A stretch of 64,000 bases of DNA from Paramecium sonneborni (taxonomy: Eukaryota > Ciliophora > Oligohymenophorea > Peniculida > Parameciidae): the NCBI GenBank assembly GCA_905182985.1, contig CAJJDN010000034.1:3736-67735 (forward strand), written 5' to 3'. Shown here one piece after another: positions 23,211 to 35,634 of this stretch. The translations under genes and the position numbers were made by a program. Numbering within the stretch: position 1 is the first letter of the stretch; the number at the start of each line of letters is the position of its first letter. The notes beneath the pieces were generated by a model, which was given only the letters and a program-made list of their open reading frames with translations, was not told the DNA's origin and ran no database searches.

Positions 23211-26200
23211 TCATTTTAATTATTACTCTTCTTCTTTATTTCTAAAATATTAAACAACATTAGTTAGATTAAATGTATTTTTTAATTATTTTTATTATTG
23301 TGCTTATTTAATAACTTATAAGAAAGTCATTCCAGTAGATTTTTTGCTTTGTTATTAAGGCTATATAAAATAAATAAAAATGATTACCATAGTAATGATA
23401 GTTTGAACAACAATAGTTTTAAGTTATTCTTCTAATATTTTTTCTTCTTATTAAGGTGTTATTTTTTCAATGTTTTAATCATCTTCATCAGGATTTGGTT
23501 ATTTAAGTATTTGACCATAAGTTTTTGACATACACTTATCAAAATCAGAAAGATCATCAGATTCTCGAAATTATGCTTTGATAATTTCTCCTAATCTAAT
23601 GTAAATAAGATATGTAAGTGCATCTAATTTTTTAAAGAGTGGTTATTATCTTCTATCATCAATAGTCAATTAATCATTAGTTCTAATAATTGATAATTTT
23701 TCAGCACATCTTGCTAATGCTTCTAAGAATTCATAAAATTCCATTTAAAAATGTTTGAGTAAATATAGTTCATCAACTGATGTTTACATAGCTAATAAAT
23801 AAGCAAGATAAGCATCTCTTTCAACAAAAATATCACAATATAAATCACATTTATTTAATAAATCTCTGAAATCTTTAAATTATAACCAAATGTGTTTATA
23901 ATATTTTTATTTAGCATTTAATTTAGATGTAAATTTGAAAAGTAGTTTTAACATAGGTAATCTATCTTCTATTAGAATATTTAATGATATAAATTACTTA
24001 ATAAAATGTCACATTATTCATTCCAATATCTCATATCTCTCCAATCTTGACTACGATCAATTTCTTATAATTTTAATTTGATTCCATCTTCTTCAAACAT
24101 TCTTCTTAAACTTTCTTTAATAGATTTACAAATTTATGTTCTTAAATATTTATCAATGGCTATTCTAACTAAAACTTCCATTAATTGGTATCTTACAAGT
24201 GCTTTTTCATAAACATTAGGATAATTAATATCTTTTACATTAGAAGTAGCAATAAAATTTAAATCAATATCTCCAGATCTAAATTTCTCTGAAACAACTT
24301 ATGTCGTAGATAAGAAATCAGAAAAAGCATTAGATGAAATACATGGAATAGTTGCACCAATAAGTGTAGATGCTAAAAATTTATATGCTGCAAAAATAAA
24401 TGGATAATATTCTCTCATTATTTCTTTAACTTCATTATATTCAATAGGATCTTTAATTATTTTATTAATTTTAGAACTACCATAATCATATTCAAAACAT
24501 TCATCAATTAATTCATCATTATCTGGTTAATAATTTTTAAATATAGATATTTCATAACTCCAAAATTTCTCTGTTTTAGTTAAAAATTAAGTTAAATCAA
24601 ATGTTTTTTCTTCTTCTCTAGGTTTACTAAATATTTTAGCAAAATATCTATCCATAATTGATTATTTATCTTCAGTAAATAATTCATTAACAAATCCCAT
24701 TTTATTTCCTTCTATAAGTATATCTCCATTATATAAGAATGATTATTTAGTAGAATATAAAGGATCATCTTAAGGAGTTTATGTAATTAATTAATTTTTA
24801 GCTGTTGTTTATATTCCAAGAACAGGATTACTATAAAAATATGTAACTTTAAAATTTGGAGGACACATTTTATGTGCATAATATTCTCCATTATGTAATG
24901 TCATTAATACTGGTTTATAATTCTCAAAGTTTAAATGTACAAATATAGGATCATTGTTCATTCCACCAGATTTACCAGGAGTCCATGTAAATTTAACTTC
25001 TTACCAACCATCACATATCCAACATGCATCTAATTCACTATCTGTGTCATAATTTTATTTTATTGGTTTCATTCCACATATTCTTCTAAATCTAAAATTT
25101 CTATATAATTCATAATCTGTTTATAAATCTTTTATTCTTTTTTGTTAATATTTTTAATGTTACTATTACTCTTATATTAACATTTCAGGATTTAAATTAT
25201 CATCTACTAATTTTAATGTTGTTTATGGATTCTTTTTACATTCCTCTATCTTTCTTTATATCTCTATTGCCTCTTATATTCTATCTCTTAAATGACCAGT
25301 TGAATCTACTGAATATTTTGGACAATTTCCTTAGTAATGAAATCCATAAATATTTTAATTTTAATCTAATGCTTTTTTTATTTCAATAGATTATTCCTCA
25401 TTAAAACCATTATATGAAATGTCTATATGCATCAGTTCTGGATACTATTTAATAATTACTTTGGCCATTTATTAAGAACATTCTAAAGAAGCTGTTCTGT
25501 TATAAGAGATGTCAAAAACTTTTACACTTGAATTCTTATACAATGCTTTCCATATATTAATAGCTCCAACACTATTTATTGAATTAAAATGAAGATATAA
25601 TTCAAATAGAACCTGTGTTTTTTTTATGTAGTTTGAAAGTTCAATGCAACAATGTTCAGTTAAATTGTTTTTTGATAAATTTAAGTATAATAAATAGTCG
25701 TGATCTTACACTGCTTAACATAAAGCATTACTCCCAATATCTCCTATTCGATTATTTTCTAGATTAACTTTTTTTATTTATGATTTTTGAATGTATTTTG
25801 ATAATAAGAGACAAGATTTAGAATCTAATCCATTATTCATTAAATCTAATTCTTATAAGTGTTATGGGAATGACTTTGTTAATTGTTGAATTCTAGTAGA
25901 AATAAGAGAATAGTATACTTGAATGAATTAAGCTTATTATGATTCAATTTAAGATGTGTTAAAGTTTTGCATTGCTAAGTTTTAAGGGCATCAGAGAATA
26001 CTTTAACTTATTATGGAGATCTAATTTATGCTTATGCATTAGCAACTTAAATGTGATTACATTACTAAACTAATCCTAAACCACTTTAAAATATTTATTA
26101 TTAATGAGAACTTTTATTTAATTACATATACAAATTCGGAGTTTATTTATAAAAGGATGCATAATCTTCTAATTTGTTAAATTGTTTCATGGTTTTTCTA

Positions 26201-26997
26201 TAGTCTTCTTATGAAACTTTATTCAAATTTTTACTAGAATAATAGAATGTATTATTTACTTAGCCAATCTAAATTTCCTCATATATTTACCTCTATCAGT
26301 ATTGAATTCTGAATTAATGTCTCCCTTATATTATAATTATTATAAGTATTATTATTTTTAATCCTCATATCTCTAATTATTTTTAGATGGATTTGATTTA
26401 TGATGATGATGTTAATGTTTTTTAATCATATTCATCCTTTAAGGACTATAATCTTGATATGAAAACTATTTCATTGAATTAGTATGTGCTTCTTCATTTT
26501 ATCTTTCAATTTCTAATTAATCATTTTCCATCATATCATCATACAATTCTGGTTTATAATTATCAATTAATTCTCTGATCATTTTTTCTTCTTCTTATTC
26601 ATTTAATCTTTCAAGAATACTCTTTTATGGAGTTTATGGAGTGGATAATCTATTAATAATTAACAATAATAAAACTGCTATCTGATTGGTATTTCAGTCA
26701 TCCTTGTTATATTCTGATATCTTTCAAAAGTAAGAGGCATTTTTATTTTCTCAATATCCAAAATACATTAAACTTTAGGTGATGTTGACAATCTATTTAA
26801 ACTATTTAATGTTGTTCTTTATGATTAAGATGTTGAAACTAAATTATTGACTCCAAATGTTACTTACAAGTTCGTTTTACTTTATCTTTAATTGGGGTAT
26901 TTTTATTTTTTTTAGTTTCCTCTTCTTTCTTAATTTCTTTTAATCTTTCTAAAAGCTTTTCTTTTGTGTTATATATTTTTAGTTTCTCAAATAACAT
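23211..26997 (-). CDS. Leucine-rich repeat protein with large C-terminal protist module
   Basis: About 1,207 aa with six short introns (26-29 nt); their summed length restores a multiple of three. Residues ~1-300 are charged and Gln-rich, with a run of His (KKHQHHHH). LRRs of the ribonuclease-inhibitor type follow at roughly 350-560, with units such as LKLNHNKLNSF, LQELDLMNNGLDSK, VNLENNRIGDIGSNAL, LYLNLSKNNLTE and MHIDISYNGFNEE. After a Glu/Gln-rich helix comes a distinct domain starting CWICDGWQEVKFTWTPGKSG, then HLNFENYKPVLM, and about 450 further residues ending in a basic, Gln-rich tail. I know of no named domain for this part, although its Trp and Pro pattern looks conserved. A scaffold role is inferred from the LRRs alone. 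The start was placed at 26,997 because the open frame and first intron (29 nt) connect cleanly. Confidence 0.82.
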
Positions 26998-27646
26998 ACT
27001 TTAATTGTTATTTTTAAATATAATTGAATTCAATTATCTTTTCAACATTCATACCAACATTCAGATATCTAAAGAGGTAAATCATAAAAATATCATAGTC
27101 CCTATATAACACAAGATATTAAATAAAATCAGATCTAATATAATCAAATAATGATTACATAAATTTAACATTGAATTAATCCTCTTCCTTATTTAATTCT
27201 TGGTGTATATAATTACAATATATAGATGTGCAATAATTTCTTTAATATAGATTTAAGGAAACATATAATCATTAATTTATGATTATTGTGAGAGAATTGA
27301 TTTAAAATATTAGAATTTATTAAATCTATTAGAATTGGTTTTACCTATTTAAAATATGTTAAAAACATATAATATTTGAGAAAATAGTAAAAATAAAGAT
27401 TAACTAATAATATCATATTAATTGGATAGATAACAATTCAGAACTTGATTTGATAACTTTAATCTTTATTTTGATAAATAGAAATAAATGAATATATTTA
27501 ATCATGTTATTAAATATATTTCAAATAAAAATATATTAGGATTTCTGTATCAATATTATTATTATATGAGATATAACATTTAAAAAAGAACTAATAATTT
27601 TGCATATACAATTTGTATTAACATTTAATATCATATTTAATAAATA
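26998..27646. other. Divergent intergenic region
   Basis: These 649 bases separate two divergently transcribed genes (LRR protein leftwards, Cys-motif protein rightwards) and should hold both promoters. The DNA is A/T-rich with no recognisable motif and no coding signal. Confidence 0.5.
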
Positions 27647-28429
27647 ATGATGAGTAGACACAATCATCATACTAATTCTAAATGTAATGATCAAAAAGGC
27701 TCTTTATATTTCTATCTCAAATCATACAAACCTATCGTTACTTAATAATAAAGAGATAATACACCAAAATCAACATATAAATCAGATCTCTAAAACTTTA
27801 TCAAGATTAACAAAAATAGAAGAAGAAGCTGTTATTGTTCAGAATGTGGAACTTAAAGTTAATTTTAATATAAAACACAACATATTCCACTTTTTAAATA
27901 CAAACAAAGACCAATTCTTAAAAAATAATAAATTATCATTTCTTAAACCTAATCTTCATTAAATGCTGACGAATTCTCTCCTCAATTAGAAGATTCTCCT
28001 ATTCTCAAGAAATCATCACTCTTATCATCTCGAAGATAAAGTAGATTTGCTCATCATACTAGATTTCGTTAAAGCATTATTTTAACTAATTCTGAAGAAA
28101 AGTTATAATTGATTGTTGAATAAAAACAAAAAAAATCCTCCTTTTTTAATTTAGATTAATTAAATACTTTTAGAATTTCATCTAAACCATAAAGTCCTAT
28201 TCGAAAAATAAGTTAACCAAATAAACCATTCTTAGAAAATCATTCATAAAAATCACTAACACAAAGATCCCCTTTCTAAAGAGAAACTAATATAGCTAAA
28301 ACTAAGAAATATTAAAATGTCTATTTAATTCCATTATTCAAGAAAAATTAGCTAAAATGTGAAATGTAATAAATATCTATTAAAACAAACTAATCTTTAA
28401 AGAAAAGACATTGCATTAGTTAAATTTGA
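27647..28429 (+). CDS. Basic protein with one R-R-R-S-C-x-C-x-x-C-G motif
   Basis: About 260 aa, intronless, open from ATGATG at 27,647 to TGA at 28,427-28,429. The key feature is RRRSCYCSECGTQSQFQ near residue 60: three closely spaced Cys in C-x-C-x-x-C-G. The rest is basic and rich in Ser, Gln and Lys (for example SSLLSSRRQSRFAHH, SPIRKISQPNKPF), suggesting a disordered phosphoprotein. The same motif is found in two tandem genes at 43,018-44,920, and in damaged form at 42,471-43,010, so this is a dispersed member of a local family. Three Cys plus a distant Cys or His could bind a metal, or they could be lipidated; neither is shown. No known family recognised. The standard-code reading frame at 27,687-27,962 is a shadow. 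Confidence 0.75.
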
Positions 28430-28673
28430 TTTTTTATTCATATTCATATAACAAATAAACTAATTTACTTTTTAATAGTACGAATTTTACCCAGATTTTT
28501 TATGCGACAATGTTGCGTAATAATTGACTATGAATATTATTAATATTTGAGATCAATTAATATATAATAGTACATGATGCAATTTAGAATTTCTAAATAA
28601 ATTGGATAAAATTAATATGATAAAAATATTTCGATATTTTTATATAAGAATAACCAAATACATAAGCATTTTA

Positions 28674-29075
28674 TCATTTTTAGAAAACAATTAGGTTTCT
28701 ATGTTTTTCAACATGTAGAAGTAACTCATCTATATCATCACTTGGTATTTCCATGTCTTTTGCAATATTTTTGAGATGTGTTTTAAATTTATCAAATTAT
28801 TAGTTATTGATGTTGAGATTTTTGTGGACCTCTATTAAATCTCTATTAATATATAAACAAATAAACAACCTTCCTGTATATTAAGTATTGGAATCGCCCA
28901 TCATTTAGGCAAAGAATCGTTTTTATTGATATCGAACTCTACTCATATCTGCCTTCAAAAATTTTTCTCTAAGTAACTTATCAAACAGCACTTTATAATA
29001 GAATTAATCTATTAGTTCAGAAACTTGCTGGTCTCCCCCAAATTTTTCAAAAAGGCACTTTTTTTAATTATCCAT
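28674..29075 (-). CDS. trHb: Truncated haemoglobin, group I
   Basis: About 124 aa with one 27-nt intron at 28,843-28,869 (GTT...TAG). The protein begins with a LFEKFGGDQQVSELIDQFY stretch typical of group I (HbN) truncated haemoglobins, including the Gly-Gly after helix A and a Tyr pair at the B10 region. The intron splits Arg of the conserved Y-T-G-R turn, and the next exon gives DLIEVHKNLNINNQQF, where the His is the proximal haem ligand (F8). Helices G and H follow, and the length matches the family (116-124 aa). Paramecium is a classic source of such a myoglobin with a short intron. It should bind haem and O2 or NO in the cytoplasm; oxygen storage or NO detoxification is known for relatives, not shown here. 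Confidence 0.9.
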
Positions 29076-29882
29076 TATTAATTTTTATTATCAAATATTC
29101 ACTAAATATCTATTGTGCTTTATAATATCATTTTCATATTATACTTACCAATTACATTGATTTATCTTATCTTTTAAACTAATGTGAAAATGTTTTATTG
29201 CATTATCATTTTACCATAAAAACTTTTCAATATTCTTCTATTATCATAAATGATTAAATCAGTTACTGTTACTGGAAACTAATACAAGTTTTTAAGCGAG
29301 TCTTACAGGAATTCGTTATATAAATAGATTTTATACAAAATTTAAACTATGATATAAGTATTATATATAAATTACTTTGATCAAATAAAATTTCGAATAG
29401 TCTGCTTAAATTGCGAAAATTTTGTAATAATATTCCAAATTTGTATTTTTTATATATATATAAAGGTCTTTAATATTGAAAAGTAATTAGTATTACATTA
29501 TGCTAATTATTTTAAAAATTAAACCATTATCATCAATAAAAATAAATTAATTTCTCATTGAATATTAAAAAATAGAGTAGTTAATATAGTTAATATAAGA
29601 AATGTAAAAACAAAAAAATTATCAAATAATTTGATTGGATAACATATAATTACAAGAGATACAATAAAAAACTCATAAAATAAATATCAATATGTATGGA
29701 ATTTATTGATTTATGGATATAAGATCAAATTTAATTTAAATCGAAGCATATTTGATGTATACTTAAGTTGAATTCAATTGTTAAAATTAATTAAAAATAT
29801 TGAAACCAATAACTACTTATTTTTACCATATTTATTGATAAATTTAGATTGATTCATATCATTTTTTATATATTAAGAAAAT
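29076..29882. other. Intergenic region upstream of the haemoglobin gene
   Basis: About 800 bases of A/T-rich DNA between the haemoglobin start and the left edge of the 1,037-bp duplication. I see no gene or regulatory element that can be supported. Confidence 0.45.
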
Positions 29883-31956
29883 ACATTATTGTTTAAAATG
29901 AAAAAAGAAAGATAAATGAATGATATAATATAGAAAATGGAAATAGAAATCTAAGACTAGTTGCTCAAATAGATTAAATACAGAATTTACATCAAAAATA
30001 CTTAGAATTACTATTAATAATATTATAACAAAGAGTAATTATTGAAAAAATGAATTTTGAAGTATAAATACATAAAAATATCTTAATATTTTTGATATCA
30101 AAATGATTTAAAAATATTTATAGATTAGATAAAAGTTATAGTAAATGATTGTATACGTTAAAATCAATTATTAAGTTTTAATTTAGATTCTAATTGAAAT
30201 ATTTCATTTTTCAACCTTTAAATTTAAATAGTATAATCTTGATCTTTATTAGTTTAAGTGAAAAACTAAGTTTTTTATTTAGGAGAAGTGGAAGTAGTAA
30301 TTGAATATCTAAGTTATCTACTTGATTTTTGTTAATAATCAAATTTCAATTTATTTTCTTATTTTAGTTCTTCTTACTGAATAGACCATGAACGATATCT
30401 AGAGTAATCATCATGTTGTGTTTACAAAGTTTATAATTTTGATAATTCTCTGTCCTAGCTGAAATTATTGAGTTACTTTAATTGTTAATATTTTAGAAAT
30501 GTGCTATTTAGAGTTAAAGATCCAAGTCTAAGATTTTGAATGAAAATATTTAGGTTTAATATCAAAGCACTTTTTAGGAGAATGTTTAGTTTAATTAGTT
30601 TTATTTTTTTTAGGATGGATGAGAATACAATTAGATTTGGATACTTATTTTAATTAAGAAATAGACTTAAGCTCTTATTATTAGATGAGAGAATTCAAAA
30701 AAGTAATAATTTTGATCTTATTCTAGATTAGATTATATAATAAATAATTACATTGTAATTTTCAGTATTTAATATATATCTAAGTAGATTAGATTTAGAT
30801 TCTAATAAACAATATTTATTGCAAACTAAATGTTCTGTATTGTTTAATTTTTCTAATAATGTATTTGAATCCAAATTTTATTAGTAATCATTAATGATAC
30901 AATGTAATGCTTTAAGTANACATTATTGTTTAAAATGAAAAAAGAAAGATAAATGAATGATATAATATAGAAAATGGAAATAGAAATCTAAGACTAGTTG
31001 CTCAAATAGATTAAATACAGAATTTACATCAAAAATACTTAGAATTACTATTAATAATATTATAACAAAGAGTAATTATTGAAAAAATGAATTTTGAAGT
31101 ATAAATACATAAAAATATCTTAATATTTTTGATATCAAAATGATTTAAAAATATTTATAGATTAGATAAAAGTTATAGTAAATGATTGTATACGTTAAAA
31201 TCAATTATTAAGTTTTAATTTAGATTCTAATTGAAATATTTCATTTTTCAACCTTTAAATTTAAATAGTATAATCTTGATCTTTATTAGTTTAAGTGAAA
31301 AACTAAGTTTTTTATTTAGGAGAAGTGGAAGTAGTAATTGAATATCTAAGTTATCTACTTGATTTTTGTTAATAATCAAATTTCAATTTATTTTCTTATT
31401 TTAGTTCTTCTTACTGAATAGACCATGAACGATATCTAGAGTAATCATCATGTTGTGTTTACAAAGTTTATAATTTTGATAATTCTCTGTCCTAGCTGAA
31501 ATTATTGAGTTACTTTAATTGTTAATATTTTAGAAATGTGCTATTTAGAGTTAAAGATCCAAGTCTAAGATTTTGAATGAAAATATTTAGGTTTAATATC
31601 AAAGCACTTTTTAGGAGAATGTTTAGTTTAATTAGTTTTATTTTTTTTAGGATGGATGAGAATACAATTAGATTTGGATACTTATTTTAATTAAGAAATA
31701 GACTTAAGCTCTTATTATTAGATGAGAGAATTCAAAAAAGTAATAATTTTGATCTTATTCTAGATTAGATTATATAATAAATAATTACATTGTAATTTTC
31801 AGTATTTAATATATATCTAAGTAGATTAGATTTAGATTCTAATAAACAATATTTATTGCAAACTAAATGTTCTGTATTGTTTAATTTTTCTAATAATGTA
31901 TTTGAATCCAAATTTTATTAGTAATCATTAATGATACAATGTAATGCTTTAAGTAA
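29883..31956. repeat. Exact 1,037-bp direct duplication joined at an undetermined base
   Basis: Copy 1 is 29,883-30,919 and copy 2 is 30,920-31,956, with a constant offset of 1,037. The two copies look identical wherever compared, and position 30,919 is the only N in the window. It falls exactly on the junction and corresponds to an A in copy 2. Each copy carries the 3' part of the minus-strand coiled-coil gene. The simplest explanation is an assembly or gap-filling artefact; a very recent true tandem duplication is the alternative. Confidence 0.92.
30164..30918 (-). pseudogene. Truncated 3' copy of the coiled-coil gene
   Basis: This is the first copy of the duplicated segment. It repeats the intact gene at 31,201-32,052 from within its N-terminal third to the same TGA (30,164-30,166), including two introns, but has no start codon and no first exon because the duplication ends at the N at 30,919. 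If the duplication is an assembly artefact, this gene copy does not exist. Confidence 0.75.
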
Positions 31957-32052
31957 ATATCCATCAATGATTCTTGTGCTTCTTATAATATCCTAATTAT
32001 AAATAATTAGAATTACAGAGATTTCATCAAACATTAGTTGTTCTTAAGACAT
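31201..32052 (-). CDS. Coiled-coil protein of unknown function
   Basis: About 258-266 aa. Two introns are certain by frame: a 29-nt one joining ...NTENYN to NKIKIITF, and a 22-nt one joining ILTIK to DRELSKL. A third, 24 nt and frame-neutral (GTAATTCT...AATTAG, after MFDEIS), fits the intron pattern so well that it is probably also removed. The N-terminal ~110 residues are helical with several Cys (HLVCNKYCLLE). The C-terminal third is Gln/Lys/Ser-rich (RYSITTSTSPKQKT), ending in a short coiled coil. The start at 32,052 lies 52 bases from the start of the divergent cathepsin-like gene, so the two share a tiny promoter region. No family recognised. Confidence 0.7.
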
Positions 32053-32104
32053 TTGAATTATGATAAAAATGATTAAATAATTATTAATTATTAATTAATT
32101 AAGA

Positions 32105-33202
32105 ATGCGTGGACCACGTTCAACTAGTCCTTGTCCAACTAAAGAATAAGTTGAAAAACTAAAGTTATTATAAACAGCAATTAAGAAAAGAACTGTAAAA
32201 CCAGATTTTATAACTACTTACAAAATTCATATCATAATATCAAGTAATTAAAGTATTAAGAATATTTAGTTGTGATTGGTTTTTTAATTATTTCTATTTT
32301 ATCATTTACCAAGTAAACAAAAGAATATATTATCATAAATGAATCTGAAATAAAATCACATAATTCATAAGGTCATTCATACACATTGGGTCCAAATGCT
32401 TTTTTCTATGTTTTAATTATTATAATGACAATAGAATATAACATTAATGTAAGCAAAAACATTATTTAAAAACGATTTCACTTAATAAATAAATGTGGAA
32501 AAATGTAAATTATCATTTAATGATGAAATCCCTATTTATTACAATTTTAAAGAAAGTTATCCATAATGCAATCATCAAGTTTATAATTAAGGAAATTGTT
32601 CGTCATCTTATTCTATTGCTGTATCTTCTTCATTCTCAGATAGAGTATGCAAATAAAATTAGACTTAACAATTGTCTGCTTAAAATTTATTATCTTGTGA
32701 TGGTAAATTAAATTTAGGATGTAAAGGAGGACATTTAACAAAATCAGCTGATTATATAATAAAACATGGATTAACTACAAATTAATGTCATCCTTTTAGA
32801 GGAGATGATACATTTAAAGAATGTACAAATGCACTTGCACATTGTTAAAGATATAAAGCTCATTCTTATTGTTAATTATAGAATAAAGAAGTATTATTAT
32901 TATAATTTAAATTATAGGATATAAAAAGAGATCTTTTGATAAATGGTCCTGTAGTTGCAATTATGCCAGTTTATAAGGACTTTTTAATTTATAGAGATGG
33001 CATTTATCAAGTATTAGAAGGTTAACCACATTTTCATGGAGGATAAGCTATCAAAATAATAGGATGGGGTGAATTAAATGCTTAATAGTATTGGATTATA
33101 GAAAATACTTGGGGTGATACTTGGGGAATTAATGGATTGGCGAAAATTGCTATTGATAGTTTCTCTGAAATGTCTTAATAAGCATTATCATTAAACTATT
33201 GA
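32105..33202 (+). CDS. Cathepsin B-like pseudo-protease, type II membrane anchor
   Basis: About 348 aa with introns 32,244-32,269 (26 nt) and 32,410-32,434 (25 nt). The first ~35 residues are basic, then a hydrophobic anchor (IIISIVIGFLIISILSF) predicts an N-cytoplasmic, lumenal-C protein. A short pro-region (LGPNAFFYNITLMQ) is followed by a papain-family C1 domain of cathepsin B type. The active-site region reads NQGNCSSSYSIAVSSSFSDRVC, against the usual QGSCGSCWAF...SDR-C: the catalytic Cys is Ser and the next Trp is Tyr. The catalytic His of GGHAI is Gln (GGQAIKIIGWG), encoded by TAA. The Asn (ENTWG), structural Cys, CKGG and oxyanion Gln remain. It should fold but not cleave peptides. Role inferred: inhibitor, decoy or binding protein in the secretory system. 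Confidence 0.85.
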
Positions 33203-33260
33203 GAAAGTATATTAGTATAATATATATAATTATATTTTTGAAGTCAAAAATTAATTAAAT

Positions 33261-33777
33261 ATGAACAGAACACCTTCTAATTCTTTGTATTTGAGAAATT
33301 CTCGTAATTCATCTCATTCACCAAGTCTTTAGTAAAAATTTGTAACTCCAGAGAAACTTGTGAGAGTTAGTGGTAATTCTGGAGTAAAGATAAATTCAAT
33401 TTAAAAAAATGGAAACCGAATTAGAAGTGAAGTTGTTGAAACAGTTAACAAAGTAAAAGAACAATCGAAGTTATAAGAGTACATATAGCAAGAACTTGAA
33501 TATAGTAATAATAATTCTAATTATAGATTAAATTCCATAAAGAAACAAAGAATAAAAATAGTTAGAATAAAGAATATTAAAATTACTACTAAAAAATCAT
33601 GATTTTGAATTAGAAATGGAATTAGTAAGATAAGAAAATGAACAATTAAAGTAATTACTCATTGAACAATAGACAAAGATGATTGAATAAAATTAAGAAA
33701 TAATGACACTTAACATCTTAAAAGATGGATTTAAAAAATATAGCTTTAGTGATTACTTTTAATAATAAAATTAATGA
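33261..33777 (+). CDS. Small coiled-coil protein with basic Ser-rich N-terminus
   Basis: About 164 aa with one 22-nt intron (GTAATAAT...ATTATAG, near 33,503). The N-terminus is rich in Arg, Asn and Ser with Ser-Pro sites (RNSSHSPSLQQKF, VTPEKL), typical of a disordered phosphorylated tail. After the intron the protein is a single strong coiled coil (KEQKQLEQRILKLLLKNHDF, RQENEQLKQLLIEQQ). It lies 58 bases after the cathepsin-like gene on the same strand. Such small proteins are common among basal-body and cytoskeleton components of ciliates, but nothing specific identifies it. Confidence 0.7.
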
Positions 33778-35634
33778 TATTTATATATATATTTAAAGAC
33801 AATATTATTTGCTATCCAAGTTTAATACTAGGATAGATTTTGATATATATCCAAATACAATAATTGTATCTGGTCATTTTTATTATAAGATCTATAATAT
33901 TCTTCTCTTTTCCTTTAGATACTAATAAAGTCTATGTAAAGTTTCTAACACTTTATTAACCAAATTAAGCATTGAATCCAAAACAAGTATATTTTCCTTA
34001 AATATTATTATTATGGTATATACATCTATCTCAATTAGATATCTCTTTTATCTTTTAAGTATTCCATGTTTCATTTTCTAATTTACTATGTATTTGTTAT
34101 ACTAATTTTTAAATAATTAAAATACAACATTTTAAAGTGTATCCATATTTTTTTCTCTGAATTGCTTACAAAAGTTTTAGTACTAAAATCTTCTTCAATA
34201 TATTATAATTTAAGAAATTGAAATTATGTTAAAAATAAATACAATTAATTTAAAATATTTAAAAACACAATTAATAATAACTAATTTACTGAATATTCAC
34301 TTTATTAGTAAAAATAATCTCTTATCTTTAAACATTCTACTTTAAAAATCTAAATTTTATCCATTTCTGTATATTTTTAGCTTGTTTTTTTTGTATCAAT
34401 TTTCAACTTTTTTTCATCTAAAATTAAATTAAATCTTTTTTTTAAGAATTTACAATTACAATTAATCGTAGTAATAGGTTCAATTTCTAGTCATTTTTGT
34501 ATTTTTGAGTTATTTCTATTTTCCACATAAATGTAGGAATCAAACCTATGATTCTCCATTTTTTAAGATAATTTATTTTATATTGTAAAACTGTTATTTA
34601 CCCTAATAAGTTGAAAGATATGTCATCTCACCATTTTTCATCAAAGATCTTTTGATTCTTTTAAAAATCTATTTATTTTAATAATATAATCAACAAAAGG
34701 CTCTAATTTACTACAATAAAGAAAACTCCTTATCTTAATATCATTTCTTTTAACTTTTATTCTCTATTAGGTAATTCATATATTAATCTAGATTGTAAAA
34801 ATAATTATTACAATAAACGATTTATAAGCATAGAAGGGTATTAAAGGCAGAGAATAATTAATTAGACATTGAAGGAATGAAATAATTAAACTCTGGATAA
34901 AAAATATTATTTAGAAAATCAAATGTTATAAATTAAGGCAATTTAATTCATCAAGAACTTAGAACATTACAGATAGTAATACTTGTCTTATATCAAATTA
35001 AGAAATGTACAAGAAGAAAAAGAATATGATATATGAACTACAAAATTCAAATAATTAATTAAATATTAAGTGTTAGATTATTTGTGTTGATTAATGTGAT
35101 TTAAAATAAAATTTTTAAGGCTACTCAATTAAATCTAATATAGCTTGATTTTAATTTTGAATTTATAAATTTAAATATCTTTTATTTATAAAACAAGCTA
35201 TAAAACCATTTAAAAAGGATATTAGGCTTTGATTCGAAACCAATTTAATGATATATCAGAAATGATAATTATTTTAATATATTAGATAAAAAAATATTTT
35301 TGGGTATTATAAAATAATTGAAATCAATAATAGTAATAAAATCATTTTGAAAACTTTTTATGTGTAGATTTTGAGTATAATATATTAAAATAAAAAAATA
35401 CACTCGGGCATGTATGTTGTATTGAAAATTTTGAAATAAAAATTACTCTGTTTTCAATTAATTGATGTATAAAACTAAAGTTTGTAATATTTTAATATTA
35501 GTATGATTGTAAATAAAATAAAATGAAAAGTTTGTAAGCTATAAAAATTTCATAGATTAAATGTATTTTTTCTTTTTAAAAGAGAATATTCTTTAATTAA
35601 TTTCAATATTTTTATTATAAAATAACACGTCAAT
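33778..35634. other. Gene-poor stretch with broken coding signals
   Basis: On the minus strand about 33,820-34,230, several ciliate-code segments of protein-like composition lie in different frames (for example QIHSKLENETWNTQK and LNLVNKVLETLHRLYQYL); one 27-nt intron candidate does not repair the frames, so this looks like a decayed gene. On the plus strand at about 34,820-35,020, roughly 60 open codons look protein-like but lack a proper end. Nothing else is supported. Confidence 0.35.
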
